From assembly GCA_004380135.1 (NCBI GenBank), contig QXCR01000108.1, positions 1 through 64,000 of the forward strand: 64,000 nucleotides of DNA, given 5' to 3'. Below the pieces are notes generated by a model. The model saw nothing but the letters and a program-made list of their open reading frames with translations, was not told where the DNA came from and searched no databases. Source of the DNA: Stemphylium vesicarium. Its lineage: Eukaryota > Ascomycota > Dothideomycetes > Pleosporales > Pleosporaceae. The position numbers and the translations under genes are program-made. Below, piece by piece: positions 1-10,951 of the stretch (position 1 is the first letter of the stretch; each line of letters opens with the position of its first letter).

Positions 1-490
1 CCCCCCCCCGCGTCTCCCGCCCCCCTGGTGGGTGCTCGCCCTTTGGGCATGGATGGAATAGTTTTTTTTTCGATGGCGATTGGTGGGCGCACGGTGCAAG
101 TGAGGTTAGTTCTCTTTTCGCTATCAATTGGTGCCAATTGAGACTAATCACTGTATTTGCCTAGCTTGCCTCTTTGGCCGGTGAGGTGGTGGGCGTGGTG
201 GTATTTGCGGTGATATGTGGTGGGACTCCGGATTTTGACCTCCAACTCTCCATCAAAAGCTTTGGCGCCGTCCTCTCGCAGACGCCCAAGTTCGCGTTTG
301 TACACTGCTTCAGACGCGCCCTTGTCAAGCTCGCGAAGCGATACGTGCCGGCGGGCGACAAAGCGGAGATGGAGAGGAGAGGCTATTCGGACGACCATCG
401 AGGACGAGTCTAAGGATGCCGATATGATCGATCGACGTTGCCGTTACGCCTGTCGGATAACTCCCGATACACCTTTATGATACGTCGATC
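1..490. other. Window edge, no supported gene
   Basis: The window opens in a run of nine C. A minus-strand frame of 84 codons lies at 144-398 and starts with an ATG. Its centre is rich in charged residues, but I recognise no family and see no splice sites that would extend it, so it is not called as a gene. Confidence 0.4.
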
Positions 491-1375
491 GTGCCATTAC
501 GATTCCTTGGACTCTGCTCACCATACCACCCCTCATCGACCCTCATCTTCCTCATCACCGCCGCTATACGCTGCCTTTCCAGTTTCTCCGGCTTTACCAC
601 ACAAGCCGACTGGTCAAGCCTTGTCTGGAACTCCAACTCATCCGGCAAAATCTTCTGCCTCTGGTTGCTAGCCGAGTGTGGATGCTGGAGCTGGACATAC
701 CTGGGTTTCTACGACGACTTCCACTTTGTCGAACAAACTCGCACGGTACACGATCAGCATGGACAGGCGGTTTGGACATTTACATCTGAGAAGAGCGGCA
801 ACGCGTGCAAAGACCGATATTGCAATCCTTACAGCCTCATCTTCCGTCCTTGGCGCGACATCGCTGTTAGGATGTCATATATCCATCTCGTTAACAATAC
901 CATTCACGTTGTTTGGTTGCGATAATTCGCCGTCGATGCACCCTACACCACGTACATCAACAATTCGGAGATCTTGACAGCGCTGCTGTTCGTGACGCTA
1001 GTCGTATATACATTCACACGCACACGTACACACGTCTACTTCTCTTCTCCCGCTACCTCAAAGACTATCCTTGATGTCTCCACGCCGTCCCTCCCATACC
1101 CCATACGCTCGGCTACTCGCGACCTTTTCACATTGGCAACACCCAATCACGAGTTCCGTACTGCGGGCGAGTCGCTCCAAGCCGCCGGAATGACCATGGG
1201 TCTGACGACCATTGCGGCACTCGCAACATGGGAACTACACGTCGGGTTCCGGATCCTCTGGTGTCTGATGATAAAGCGCCTGGTTGATAAGACACTCTCG
1301 GAATTTGAGGTCACGGGTAAAGAGAGCATGGGTGAGAAGGATCTGAATATCGGGGACCTGGATGATGTTGATTGA
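491..1375 (+). pseudogene. Possible remnant of a multi-span membrane protein
   Basis: I do not recognise the family. Two pieces read like one protein. The first is a hydrophobic stretch in one frame up to about 925. The second is a longer piece in another frame, starting around FAVDAPYTTYINNSE (about 926) and running to a TGA at 1375. The second piece has a clear membrane-like segment (LTALLFVTLVVYTF), another around TMGLTTIAALATWEL, and an acidic end (GDLDDVD). The frame change falls near 920-926, within a few bases, and no normal intron fits there. Either this is a frameshifted relic or the gene model has exons I cannot place. Upstream sequence is also split between frames. Confidence 0.25.
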
Positions 1376-2114
1376 GTATCAGAAGGACCATACAGGGTTG
1401 AGTATCTGTGGAACAGAAGATCGGCTTGATGACCATCGCGCAGATACTGGTGATGTTTCCTATGTTTCCTTAGGAATGAGAGGTTGTTCTTTAGCGTTTG
1501 CTTTTCGGGCATGCATTTGAAGAAGCAATCGATTTACTAAACGCGAGTCCTTATCTCATTTGACTTTGTGCCTACTGCTATTCCACGAGGACATTCATGC
1601 TATAATGCTTGAACATACCGCTTGTCAGAAAATCCTTCATGTGTCCAGTCGGTCTCCCAACGCCCGACTCTTTTACACAATACCACGAGGTCTTGGTGTG
1701 CTGCATAGCACCCAAGCCAACGCTCTTGTTCTGACGTCAATGTGCGGTTTGAGCGATCATTGGCACTCCTTGATCCAATGCTAGAACTCTCGTGGCCCAA
1801 GGTCGATAGCTGAAGTGTCGATGCAGACTCAACCAATATGGGATATCGTCCGGTAGGCTCTGCGTTGCAACTTCGTACAGTAGACGAGAACTCGGGCGCC
1901 TGCCAAAAATCACATATCGACCTCCCTCCCAACATGATCGAATATTTTGCGGACACATACCCAAATTCGCTGATTCGTTGCCGTCTGGCTGGTTAACGAA
2001 TCACTACCCGTGACCAGCGCATTCACAATCTTGTCCCAGCCAATAGACCACGACTCTCTCTCGAAGAGCGCAATCCTCAACAGCTTGTTGAATTGCTCGA
2101 AAGACCGAACACTC
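1376..2114. other. Intergenic, nothing supported
   Basis: Only short overlapping frames on both strands. The part nearest 2115 is the probable 3' untranslated region of the minus-strand DUF3431 gene. Confidence 0.5.
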
Positions 2115-3187
2115 TCAACATTTGTTATACACATCGCAATAACACTTCTCGTACGCGGGACAGCTGATCAAAGTTAGCAGCCGCGCATCCCCATTCCCAT
2201 CTCACAGGGTACTTACTAAACAGGATCTTGACCAAACAATATATGCCAAAGGTACTCGAACACGCGTCCGCTTGTCTCGTCGATGAGTGGAGTCTCCATC
2301 AACCACGTATAGTACTTTTTGTACTCGTCCAACGGCCGCTTCCATATTTGCTTGCTCGACACTGCAAACTGCGCACAGCAAGGCGTCGCTAGGACTTGCG
2401 GTACATCGGTATTATTGAACAAGTCGCGCCACGCATCTGGCATCGCTGCTTCGATTGTGCGGTGTTCCTCGGGCGGGTCTCGGAACGGCATTACTTCGTG
2501 CGGACAACCGGGATCATGGACGCAGCGCAAGTTTGCATAGCCGTTCCTTTGGATGAAGTTGATGTTGAGGCTATTCAGAGAAATTACGTTGGAATGCTCG
2601 TGGTTGTCGGTATGCCAGGCGACCGGGTAGCCGTCTTTGTGCGGGTGAATGAACGCGATCGTTGAGGGGAGGTTGTCGTAGTTCTGCACAATGTACGCGA
2701 GGTATGCGTTCGCTTCCATTCCTTTGTTCCGAAGGTTACGCAGGGTGCTGTTGGTGAGCGGGTCCAGGGTCGATGTGTTGTGGGGAGTTTCGATATCGAT
2801 GTCGTAGATGGCAGATTGCCAGTCTGGCAGGTCGGAATGCACCCAGTTCGTTTCGTCTTCGGGGAGCTTCGCCATGACTACGACGCGGTCAGGTAGCGTT
2901 GGGCTAGGTGTCGCGACCGCAGTACTTTGTGTCGGCGTCCCTGCATGCTGAGCGATGGTGGAGCTTGATGAATTTTCCTCTTTCGTGTCGCTATGCGCTG
3001 TTTCCTGCTCAACTATCTTTTGACTCTCTTCTGGTTCTGTGACCTCGTATCGCCAAGGCTTCTCGTCAACGCTGTTCTCGACAGATTCTTCTTTGACATT
3101 GTTGAAATGGGCGTCAAAGAGAAACCACGCGCAAAGCAAGAACACTGTTACCACCACCAATTCAATCTTCCTGCGGGAACGCATCAT
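2115..3187 (-). CDS. DUF3431 family type II membrane protein
   Basis: Exons (minus strand): 3187-2217 and 2163-2115, giving 339 residues. The 53-base intron has donor GTAAGT and acceptor ATCAG. The short last exon supplies the cysteine-rich end YCPAYEKCYCDVYNKC, which fits the conserved C-terminus of DUF3431 proteins as I remember it and supports the splice. Residues 1-7 are basic, residues 8-25 form one hydrophobic segment, then comes an acidic and Ser/Thr-rich stalk, so the bulk should lie in the lumen or outside. The conserved domain runs from about residue 95 to the end and includes the motif FIHPHKDGYPVAWH. The biochemical role of the family is unknown to me. Several N-glycosylation sequons are present. 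Confidence 0.88.
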
Positions 3188-3866
3188 GGCCGAATAGAAA
3201 GTAGTTGTGGTACTCGAGAGGTGACCGAGTCGGTCATGTGATGTAATAGCTCGTTCCAGGACCTCGGTCGAACAGGATATCGCAAAGGCTCAGTGTTTTC
3301 CTCGCGCACACGCGCGCAGGTGATATAGGGTACCTCAAGCAGTGCTCGGTCACTAAGAAGCCAAGAAATACTAAGCCGCGCGGCTCAAAGCACTTTCTCA
3401 AAGGGGTGCGAAAGGCGTCTCTTGCGACGAAGATAGGGAAGCGTTCGTCGCAGCCCGCAGTCTAACGATGTGGCAATGCGGCACCGCTCAGCTATTATTA
3501 AGGCATGTACAGGGGACAAGCGCTTATCATAATACGCATTCTAAGCTCGGATACAGTCACAAAATTACAAGTAGGCAACGCCCCATCATTTCGTTGATTG
3601 AATCCACAAAGTTGCAGAATATCTTAGCTCAGCGCTAAGAGGCATTCGCCCGTTGGTGGTTTTCGGGATCTATGGGGCTCACGCTAACCCGAAATATCGC
3701 AATGCAGCGGAGGATTCACCTTGCTGTACTACAACATCGGAATCTAATGAATCTACTACGCCACTCATTTCAGAGCGACTGTCCGAGATGCCATACCTTT
3801 CTACAACAGCGGCTCCTAGCCTTTTAGTCCTCCCTTACGTCGCAACCTCCGACATCAAGCATCGCA
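3188..3866. other. Divergent intergenic region
   Basis: Lies between the starts of the DUF3431 gene (minus) and the aspartic-peptidase-like gene (plus), so it probably carries both promoters. No gene is supported; a plus-strand frame from 3653 runs into the next gene out of frame and is a shadow. Confidence 0.5.
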
Positions 3867-5633
3867 ATGCGCCCCCCAGCACGCCCGTTCTCACTGGTCC
3901 TCGGAGTCTTACACTTGGTGACTTTCGCGAAGAGCCAATGTCAGCCACAGCCTCTTGTTGCACCTATTCAGAATGTATCTTTGCCCAATGGAGCCCTTGT
4001 GAGAGGAATTTCCATGATTGTTGGCTCCAACGACCAAAACATCTCATTCTTCGCTAGCGGGTACGTCTTGTAACACGAATCGCAGATTCTCATACGATTA
4101 GTCTTCTCTTCACTTTATTCAGAATGATAAAACGTACCGAATATCGACGAGCTTGTGGATTTGGTGTGGCTGACTAGTACCACTTACAGCGATTACAATG
4201 AAACCTACATCTACGGAACAGATGGATTGTGCACAGACACATACTCATCTGGAGCATGCGTAACATTCCGGGGCGGCGCATATGACACATCAAAATCTTC
4301 CTCGGACAAATCGATCGGTGATCGAAAGGATAGCGATGGTTTCGAAGCGGACTGGACAGAAGACACCCTCAGCTTTGGCGACAACACCTCATTATCGTCA
4401 TTCGGATTCGGCATCCCGCAACAAGATCTCAACCAAGCCTTCACCAGCCAATCTCAGCTTGGCCTAGGCAGAAACTCATCCTTTCTGCGCGCTCTTGTAT
4501 CCGCAGGCGATATGGGGACCAAAGCATACTCGATATTCTGGGGACTTGTCGGTGGTCCCGTGGAAAAGCAGACTCCGGGTTCGCTGGTTCTCGGTGGCCT
4601 GGACAAAGCGCTTATCGCGGATCAAAATGATAACTTCACAGCGTCGCTGGTTGAGGGCAGTGGGTGTGGGACGGGTATGGTGGTGACAATCGGCGACATT
4701 CTTTTGAACTGGCCTAACGGCACTGACATGAGTATCTTCATGGGGTCGCAATCAGCGGCCATACAAGCGTGCATCAGCCCCAGTTTTGCAGGGCTGATGT
4801 CGCTTCCGTTGAGCTACTATGAAAGTTTCTGGTCGCTCGCAGGCGGGACGCCTCCGGGTGATGTACGCGAGGCGAGGAGTTTGGGTATCAACTATTTCAC
4901 AATGCTTTTCGACCCGAAAGATGCGTAAGTGTCGTAATTATCCCGTCCGAAAGGCATACAGAGCTAACGATAATGAAACAGTTACTACGGCGGTCTAACG
5001 ATCCAACTTCAAAACAGCATCTCGGTGAAGATTCCCAACACCGAGCTAGTCGTCCCCGATACATACATCGCGTCCGACGGCGCAGTCCAGACGAACACAT
5101 CGGCTCGCAACGTCGTCATCAACTCCCTCCAATTCGAGAACGACAACGATCTTCCCGTCCTTGGCCGGCTGTTCATGAGCTCCGCCTATCTGATGGTCAA
5201 CCAAGAAGCCGGTAGGTTCTCCGTTTGGCAAGCGAACACAGGGTCCAAGACTTCCGATATCATCGCCGTGGACAAGCAAAACAACATGGTTAGTGAGTTC
5301 TGTGTAGACTCTGCGGACAGCTCATCCAGTGCTACACCCTCGCCTACGTCTTCCGCAACACCTCCGCCCCAAGATGAGGGTTCGTCACTGTCAGGCGGCG
5401 CAATCGGTGGCATTGTTGTTGGTGCGGTGGGAGGGATTGCCATACTGGGTACCATCGCCTTCTTTTTGTATCGGAGAAGAGGATCGGGCGGCGCTGCACA
5501 GGAAGCAGAAGTACAGACAGCAGATGTCAAACTGCCTGTGTATAGTGAGATGCCTGTGGAGCCTCAGGAGCTTCCTGTGAGTCAGTACAATGTATCTGAG
5601 CTGGACAGCAGCGCTGCCAATGGTAATAGGTAA
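3867..5633 (+). CDS. Membrane-anchored aspartic-peptidase-like (A1 fold) protein, probably inactive
   Basis: Exons 3867-4060, 4190-4924 and 4982-5633 give 526 residues in one frame. The first intron could instead end at 4177, since both acceptors keep the frame. The second intron has a clean GTAAGT donor and AAACAG acceptor. The N-terminus is a signal peptide (hydrophobic core FSLVLGVLHLV). Residues up to about 410 look like the pepsin fold: the stretches FGFGIPQQDLNQAF and GSLVLGGLDKALI match A1-type homologues. A Ser/Pro/Thr linker follows, then a membrane helix at about 450-473 (GGIVVGAVGGIAILG) stopped by RRR and a short cytoplasmic tail. Neither lobe shows the catalytic D-T/S-G motif, so I infer a non-catalytic wall or surface protein. 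Expected location is the plasma membrane, domain outside. Confidence 0.8.
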
Positions 5634-6120
5634 TAGTAAATGAATTATTGATTGAGATATAGCCTTCAGCAGATACGCGAATTTGCGTAACATTCAGTAC
5701 CTTTGAAAAAAGCCGGAGACGGTGCTTTCTGACTAAATAATCCCCAGATTGATCTGATTCTTTCACATACGACCATAGGATCTTGAGAACAAGTTCTCCT
5801 TCGCGATCCGTCAAAAGTTGTGGTTCTGTGTTGAGGTCGATTAACTGGTGTTCCTCGGTAACCGTTTTCAGTATCGCGACTCTGTTGTCACGGCCCCCAC
5901 CACCACAGCCCCAAACGACCATTAACGGTCATCCATCATCCTGCACTTCAGTTTTCCGGTTTCACCCATCGCACTAGATGTGCGCTGTTTTAACATGGCT
6001 GCCGCCAGCTCAGGTGCCGGTGCCTGCTCCCGACCACCCATTCCCTTTTACATTTTTCTCTTCCCTCCTTAACCCAGTCATTGTGCGACCTTTCGAGTTA
6101 TCCTCCTTACTATAGCGCTT
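5634..6120. other. Intergenic, start of accessory block
   Basis: 3' region of the preceding gene, then sequence that may be the decayed 5' end of the DUF3435 element. No start codon of that element can be fixed. Confidence 0.4.
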
Positions 6121-8890
6121 AAGAAGACACGCAAAGTCGACCTCTCGCACCTGCGCGCTCTTGTTCGATTAGAGACAGAACTGGGTCCACTTACGAAGGA
6201 GGATGTTAAAGCTATGTGGATTCCCTCAAGTTATAAGTCATACGAGTACACTATAGCTCTCTGGGCGGATTAAGTCAAGAGCTAACACACGTCTACATGT
6301 GTTGTAACAAGCGAGTTAGATCCACTGAATCTGTCCTCGTCGAACCCGTGAACCCCACGTTTGGACAACTACTAACTGTGTATTACATTAAGTTGTTCCT
6401 TCAATGGCTCGCAGAGACTAGGACGGGCCAGCTAGAGGAGATTATTACCGATACTACTCTTCACAACCGCCTGCTGTCACTGAAACGAGCCATTTAGACT
6501 CACACTGGTCGCTAGTATAACGAGGCCGAGAACAAACAACTAAAGATCTTTGTTGCGAAAGACCTTGTGCAGAGCGGAAAGATTGCAACGGGCGCATATT
6601 CTAAACCGGTAGCCCCTTTGCCAGTCGCAGAGGACTTGATGCAGTTTATGTGGGCGTGTGACGAATATCAGTTCGCACATCCACGCGCACGCCTGCAGCT
6701 GGCATTCTCTGTTGTGCTCATGACTCTTTTGGGCAGCTGTCCCGGCGAATTTATTGAATTGGCGGCCTGGAAGCACAGCAACGAAGGGCTTTTATACGGT
6801 GACATAGATCTAGTACGCTACAGGAACGGCACGTACGTGGGTTTCCTTCTTCACCTGCGGTTGCGGAACCGGAAGGGACATCGAAATAACAAGAAACATT
6901 CGTAAGTAAGAACTCCCCACAATGCACGAACGAGAGCCCTGATATAAACAGTCCTGTTATGCTTCTGTACGAGGAAGTGACCATGCGATCCATGTGCCCA
7001 GTTACATACTTCATGGTATTGGCTTTGGCAGACGGAGTGTTTGAAGACTGCCACTTTTTCCAAGACATCGAAGCAAAGGAGCTTCCGCTAGGCAGTTCCC
7101 TACACAAATATCGCTCCAAGTCAGATCTGAAGCGAAAGCCTATCCCTCGAAGCATTTGCAACAACGGCTCGGTCTCGGAAAACGACATCCTCACCTACAA
7201 CTGTTTTAACAACATGCTCAAAGGGGTTGGACAACGGATTGGGTACGAAGATAGGCTTAGTGCATACTGCTTCCGTCGGGCTTATGCTAAGGCGGTTGAG
7301 AGTATGTTGCGTAGTAAGCCCCGATTTTGTTCTCCGCTTACCAATCGATAGAAACGGCAACTCCAGCTCAGAGGAGATTGCTAATGGGGCATTCTAACGA
7401 TGATACGGTTATGTACTACATTTCTGGTACTGTCGGGGTTGACAGCCAATCAATGGTTCATGGAAGAGACCAAAGAACGGAACTCATCGAAGAAAACACC
7501 TCTATGATGTCAAAAAGAAATCTTCTTGCACTACTGCCTCCAGGCTCTCAGCTCACCAATCGTGCTAGCATAACAAGAGCTATCGAACCTGATACACCTG
7601 TCGCAGTAGTAACATTATTGGAGCGCACTCCAAAGGAAGAGTATGCTCTGCGACGGCAATCGCGAACAGTCGCGTATCGTAAGCAGCGCGAGGATTTCTT
7701 CGAAGGGAAGACCACCACTCCTCATGCTACGGCATCAGTTTGTGCACAAGTAACATCAAAACCTTTACGTTCCCCATCGCGTTATTTGCAAGCCCTTTGG
7801 AAGTTTGAACCGGAACGGAAAGCCATTGCAAATCTAATGTACCCTGTTTGCGATACAGAGACCAAGGGTTCGGCCATCGAAGAAGCGATCGACAAAGTTG
7901 AGATCTCACTCAACGACATCCTTGAGCCAATAGTAACACTATCTAGTCCAGAGAAGAAGCAATACACCCACGCGTCTGCTTCACCCACCAAAGACATGCG
8001 TTGTAGCGTGTGCAGGAAACAGTTCATTCAGAAGATCAAGAAGTGCGTGTCCTTGCTTTGCTGTTAGCCGCGTTACTGACCAAGACAGAACAGGGCCGGA
8101 TCGTATGAATGAGCACTTACTCAACTGTGCCCGCAAACAACATATACAGGAGGCACGACAACACATGACAGCCCAGTTAAACTATATTCATCGTTGTGCT
8201 TGGAACCACTGCAATTCCAGCTTCAGGGGAAAGTCTTGCGGCGTAAACTTTCTTCATGTCACGAGGCATCTCCGAGAAATACGCACTCACCAACGCCTAT
8301 AGGTTGCTTGCCATCAGACCTTCGACAGTTACGGGAAGCTTGCCTATCACATCTCGACAAACATCGAGTTCCTAATGAGTAGACCCTGCTCGCAAGGATG
8401 CACTACTGCTTTGAGCACGATAGGTGGTGCCAGTCAGATCAGCAGTAGGTACAACATCTTGAACTCTACCATCTCCAGAAACTCAACAATTATTGCGGAT
8501 TGATTCGACTCGATGGTGTAGTTGCAGTGGCCGCGCATTGCTTCCTGTGCCTTGGCGACAGCCATGCGCCCTTGCAGGTTCGCTTTCACCAATTCGACAG
8601 CGCTTTTGACCTGCACACGCATATGAAGAAGCACCTGGCCCAATTAGACGCTCCTCCGTCTGTCTGTCCACATCCTCACTGCCAAGATATGCTTAGCTCT
8701 GAAGACAGGTTTTGAAGTCATGCGGAAACCGTCCATGGGATGCCGCCCTTCGGTCCTCGCCGATGGACTGGAAAGCGCAAAACCCCAGAAGAGCTGGAGG
8801 ACTTGGAAGAGGGCACGTACGATGATAGCATGCGAGACTCGCTCAATGGTGATGACAATGCATCATGTGACTGGTCTGTTACCGTCCAAC
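6121..8890 (+). pseudogene. Decayed DUF3435 tyrosine recombinase with C-terminal C2H2 fingers
   Basis: Conceptual translation matches the fungal DUF3435 family, which includes the captain recombinases of Starship elements. Ordered pieces: an N-terminal segment at 6121-6275; FGQLLTVYYIKLFLQWLAE near 6360; the core to about 6901 (LLGSCPGEFIE; LRNRKGHRNNKKHS); an intron at 6902-6951; the stretch with LSAYCFRRAYAKAVE; an intron at 7302-7351; and MGHSNDDTVMYYISG, with the presumed His and nucleophile Tyr. An intron at 8043-8088 leads into C2H2-like fingers (CSVCRKQF, CAWNHC, CPHPHC). It is broken: in-frame TAG at 6495 and 6513, TAG near 8300, TGA near 8712, and frame changes around 6280 and 8500. 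Relatives have an Arg where this copy has Cys in GSCPG. The stops fit CAG-to-TAG changes. Still-readable introns suggest fairly recent decay. Confidence 0.8.
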
Positions 8891-8894
8891 CCGG

Positions 8895-9442
8895 AGAGAG
8901 TGCTCAGAGATATGCCGAAGCTTCCAGCTGAAATTACCGCACCTACAGCTGACAACATGGCGGAAACATGTTCGCAGGATGGAGTGCTCCACACGCCTGT
9001 CACGCCAGTAACGCCAGTGACAGCAGAAGCGCTCACATCACTGCATAATCTCATCAAATAGGATACGCATGCGCTTGACAAGACAAGCAAACAGCGCCTG
9101 CAAAGGCGTGTACAGAAACTTGCAAGTGCCACCCAGATATCCTTCGCTGAGCGAGCTTTTCTCCAGGATCAAAATCAGTTTCTTTCCAAGATAAACAAGG
9201 AGGCTAAAGTTCGCCGATCAACCAGATCAGTAGTGCTAGGGAAGGCGAAGGTGATGAGCTATGAGGACCTTGAGGAGGCACAAGCGAAGCGTGCTGCCAA
9301 AGAGAAAGCTACCGCGAGCAAAGGAGAGCGCGGTCGTAAGCGCAAGAGTACTGTCCTAGAGGCGGGTACGTTAGTGCCAAAGGGCAAATCGGCGCGGGCA
9401 AGCGAAGTGCTAGTGCAAGGTGAGGATTCAGAAGAATCATAG
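8895..9442 (+). pseudogene. 3' fragment of a pogo/Fot1-type transposase
   Basis: The single frame encodes the C-terminal part of fungal DDE-superfamily (Tc1/mariner-pogo) transposases. Recognised stretches are TPVTPVTPVTAEALTSLHN, LQRRVQKLASATQISFAERA, KVRRSTRSVVLGKAKVMSYE and KEKATASKGERGRKRKS. The HTH and DDE catalytic parts are absent, so it is 5'-truncated. One in-frame TAG (about 9059-9061) interrupts it where relatives have glutamines, again consistent with a C-to-T change. It abuts the end of the DUF3435 relic in the same orientation. No terminal inverted repeat could be assigned with confidence. Confidence 0.8.
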
Positions 9443-9838
9443 AGGGCAACAGTAGCGCGAATGTATTAGGAAAGTAGCTTTGAGCTTGCTTGACGAATTC
9501 TGCGCCTAGAGCTCTAAATGTAGCTTATTATTTCCTGCATCCTTCTTTACTGCCGATCTATGCTTATCGCTGCGCTGCTTGGGCGCACGTTGCCAGTCGC
9601 GCTTCGTGTCTTGGTTATCATTTCTTCAGGTAACTTACTGCCGCGTAGTGTAACCTATCCCGCTCAACTCAGTATCTTTCTTCCTAGGTCTTTCTTTCCA
9701 GGCTCTTCTTTATATCATAACGCAAGCAAGCCGCCTTTACGCGACATATAGTCCGCCACCGCCATAGCGCATGCGCTTAAGTACAGCATTGCTGTACCCA
9801 ATCTATGTCACATGCTATGAGGGATGGCCCAGAATGGC
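9443..9838. other. Non-coding sequence downstream of transposase fragment
   Basis: No gene. It contains a perfect 12-base palindrome (AGCGCATGCGCT) at 9766-9777. At 9781-9797 there is an inverted repeat with 8-base arms (GTACAGCA / TGCTGTAC) and a one-base spacer. These may belong to the end of a mobile element, but that is not shown. Confidence 0.4.
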
Positions 9839-10237
9839 TCATGCCTGCTCCTCAAACTTGACATGACGCCGACCTTGTTCGTGTATGCCTAGGTTGACCC
9901 GCATTTGCACCACGCTCGGTCGATATGTGGCTGCACGCTGGTACCAGTGGAACATAGAGTTGATCGATGTGCTCAGCTCGTCGCTTGTGGACTTGTCTAT
10001 GCAGCAGGTGTCTACCCAGAAGTACTCGAGACTGTCTGCCCCAGCGCGCTCGCTACAGAAGCGGATCTTGGTATAGCCTTGCTTGTCCGTGCCTGTTCCT
10101 GCCAACAGGTCATTGTATGTAACTTCCTGACCATCCGTCCAGGTGTGCGAGAGGATAGCCTCCGGAGGTGCGGGGTTGTCATTGCAAAAGGTCAGCTCAA
10201 AGCCGCTATCGCCCGGGAGGCGCTTAAGCAGGCGCAT
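9839..10237 (-). pseudogene. Truncated HET-domain gene (5' part only)
   Basis: The minus strand encodes the first half of a HET (heterokaryon incompatibility) domain of the HET-E type. It starts at MRLLKRLPGD (10237) and includes AILSHTWTDGQEVTYNDLL, YTKIRFCSERA, LEYFWVDTCCIDKS and MFHWYQRAA. In complete relatives the domain continues with a tyrosine-rich CYVYLSDV-type motif. Here the match stops after WYQRAATY, and an unrelated tail of about 27 residues reaches a stop at 9839. HET domains normally trigger programmed cell death after non-self contact; this fragment is unlikely to work. The open frame extends upstream to 10450, but that part has no HET similarity. Confidence 0.75.
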
Positions 10238-10951
10238 TATCCCCCCGCATGCTCTTTCAAGAATGCCCGCGCACTTAATAGTGGGTCGCAGGACGGGCAT
10301 GGAGAGATAAGAGTTGCGGAGCAGCGGGAGACGTCTCTGCCGTAGAAACCCATTAAGCACACTGAGCAGGCTGCGAGGAGGCGACTGAGAGGCATGTAAA
10401 GCTGCATGGGTGCGGACGGGTGGCTGTGCTTCGCTGTAGGCCCCGTTCACGTGAGGCAGTCCTCAGACGCCACGAATCTGGACGGGTAGCGGAGACACTT
10501 GCCGCTGTGCAGCAGCTGCAGATTTGACGCGCGTCGAGCTCGACTTTGTGCAGTCGCGCTGGCCTGATGCCGAAGGTCCGGATGAAAAAGCGTCCCGTCA
10601 CACAGGGTGTCCCGCCATGTAGGGATGGACGTCAGGCTAATGGTCGAGGAGTATCCTGCTTGAGCTGCCTGGAGGTGCCATCGATTGTATTAATAACAGT
10701 GGTCAAGACTGCACAGTATTGATCGGGAGCCTTCATACGTCGAGTACACACGCAAAAGAATGAAGATGATAGCCAAACCAAACCGTGTAAATGTTATACA
10801 GGGATAGATCAGCTATGGGAGAAACATTTGGAAGGAAAGCTCAATGCGAATAGTCATGACAGCCAACAGAAAACGTACAATCTACAACGAGCCGGTTCTT
10901 ACCTAGCGTAAACACGACCAACACAGGTCGTAATTATGGGAAAGCTTCCGT
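10238..10951. other. Intergenic, nothing supported
   Basis: Contains the upstream flank of the HET fragment and the probable 3' region of the nuclease-like gene. No convincing frame on either strand. Confidence 0.4.

Noticed and set aside
4155..4189. Exon 2 of the peptidase-like gene starting with DLVWLTS
   Set aside because: No acceptor upstream of it keeps the frame from exon 1 and an in-frame TAA lies just before; acceptors at 4177 or 4189 close the frame.
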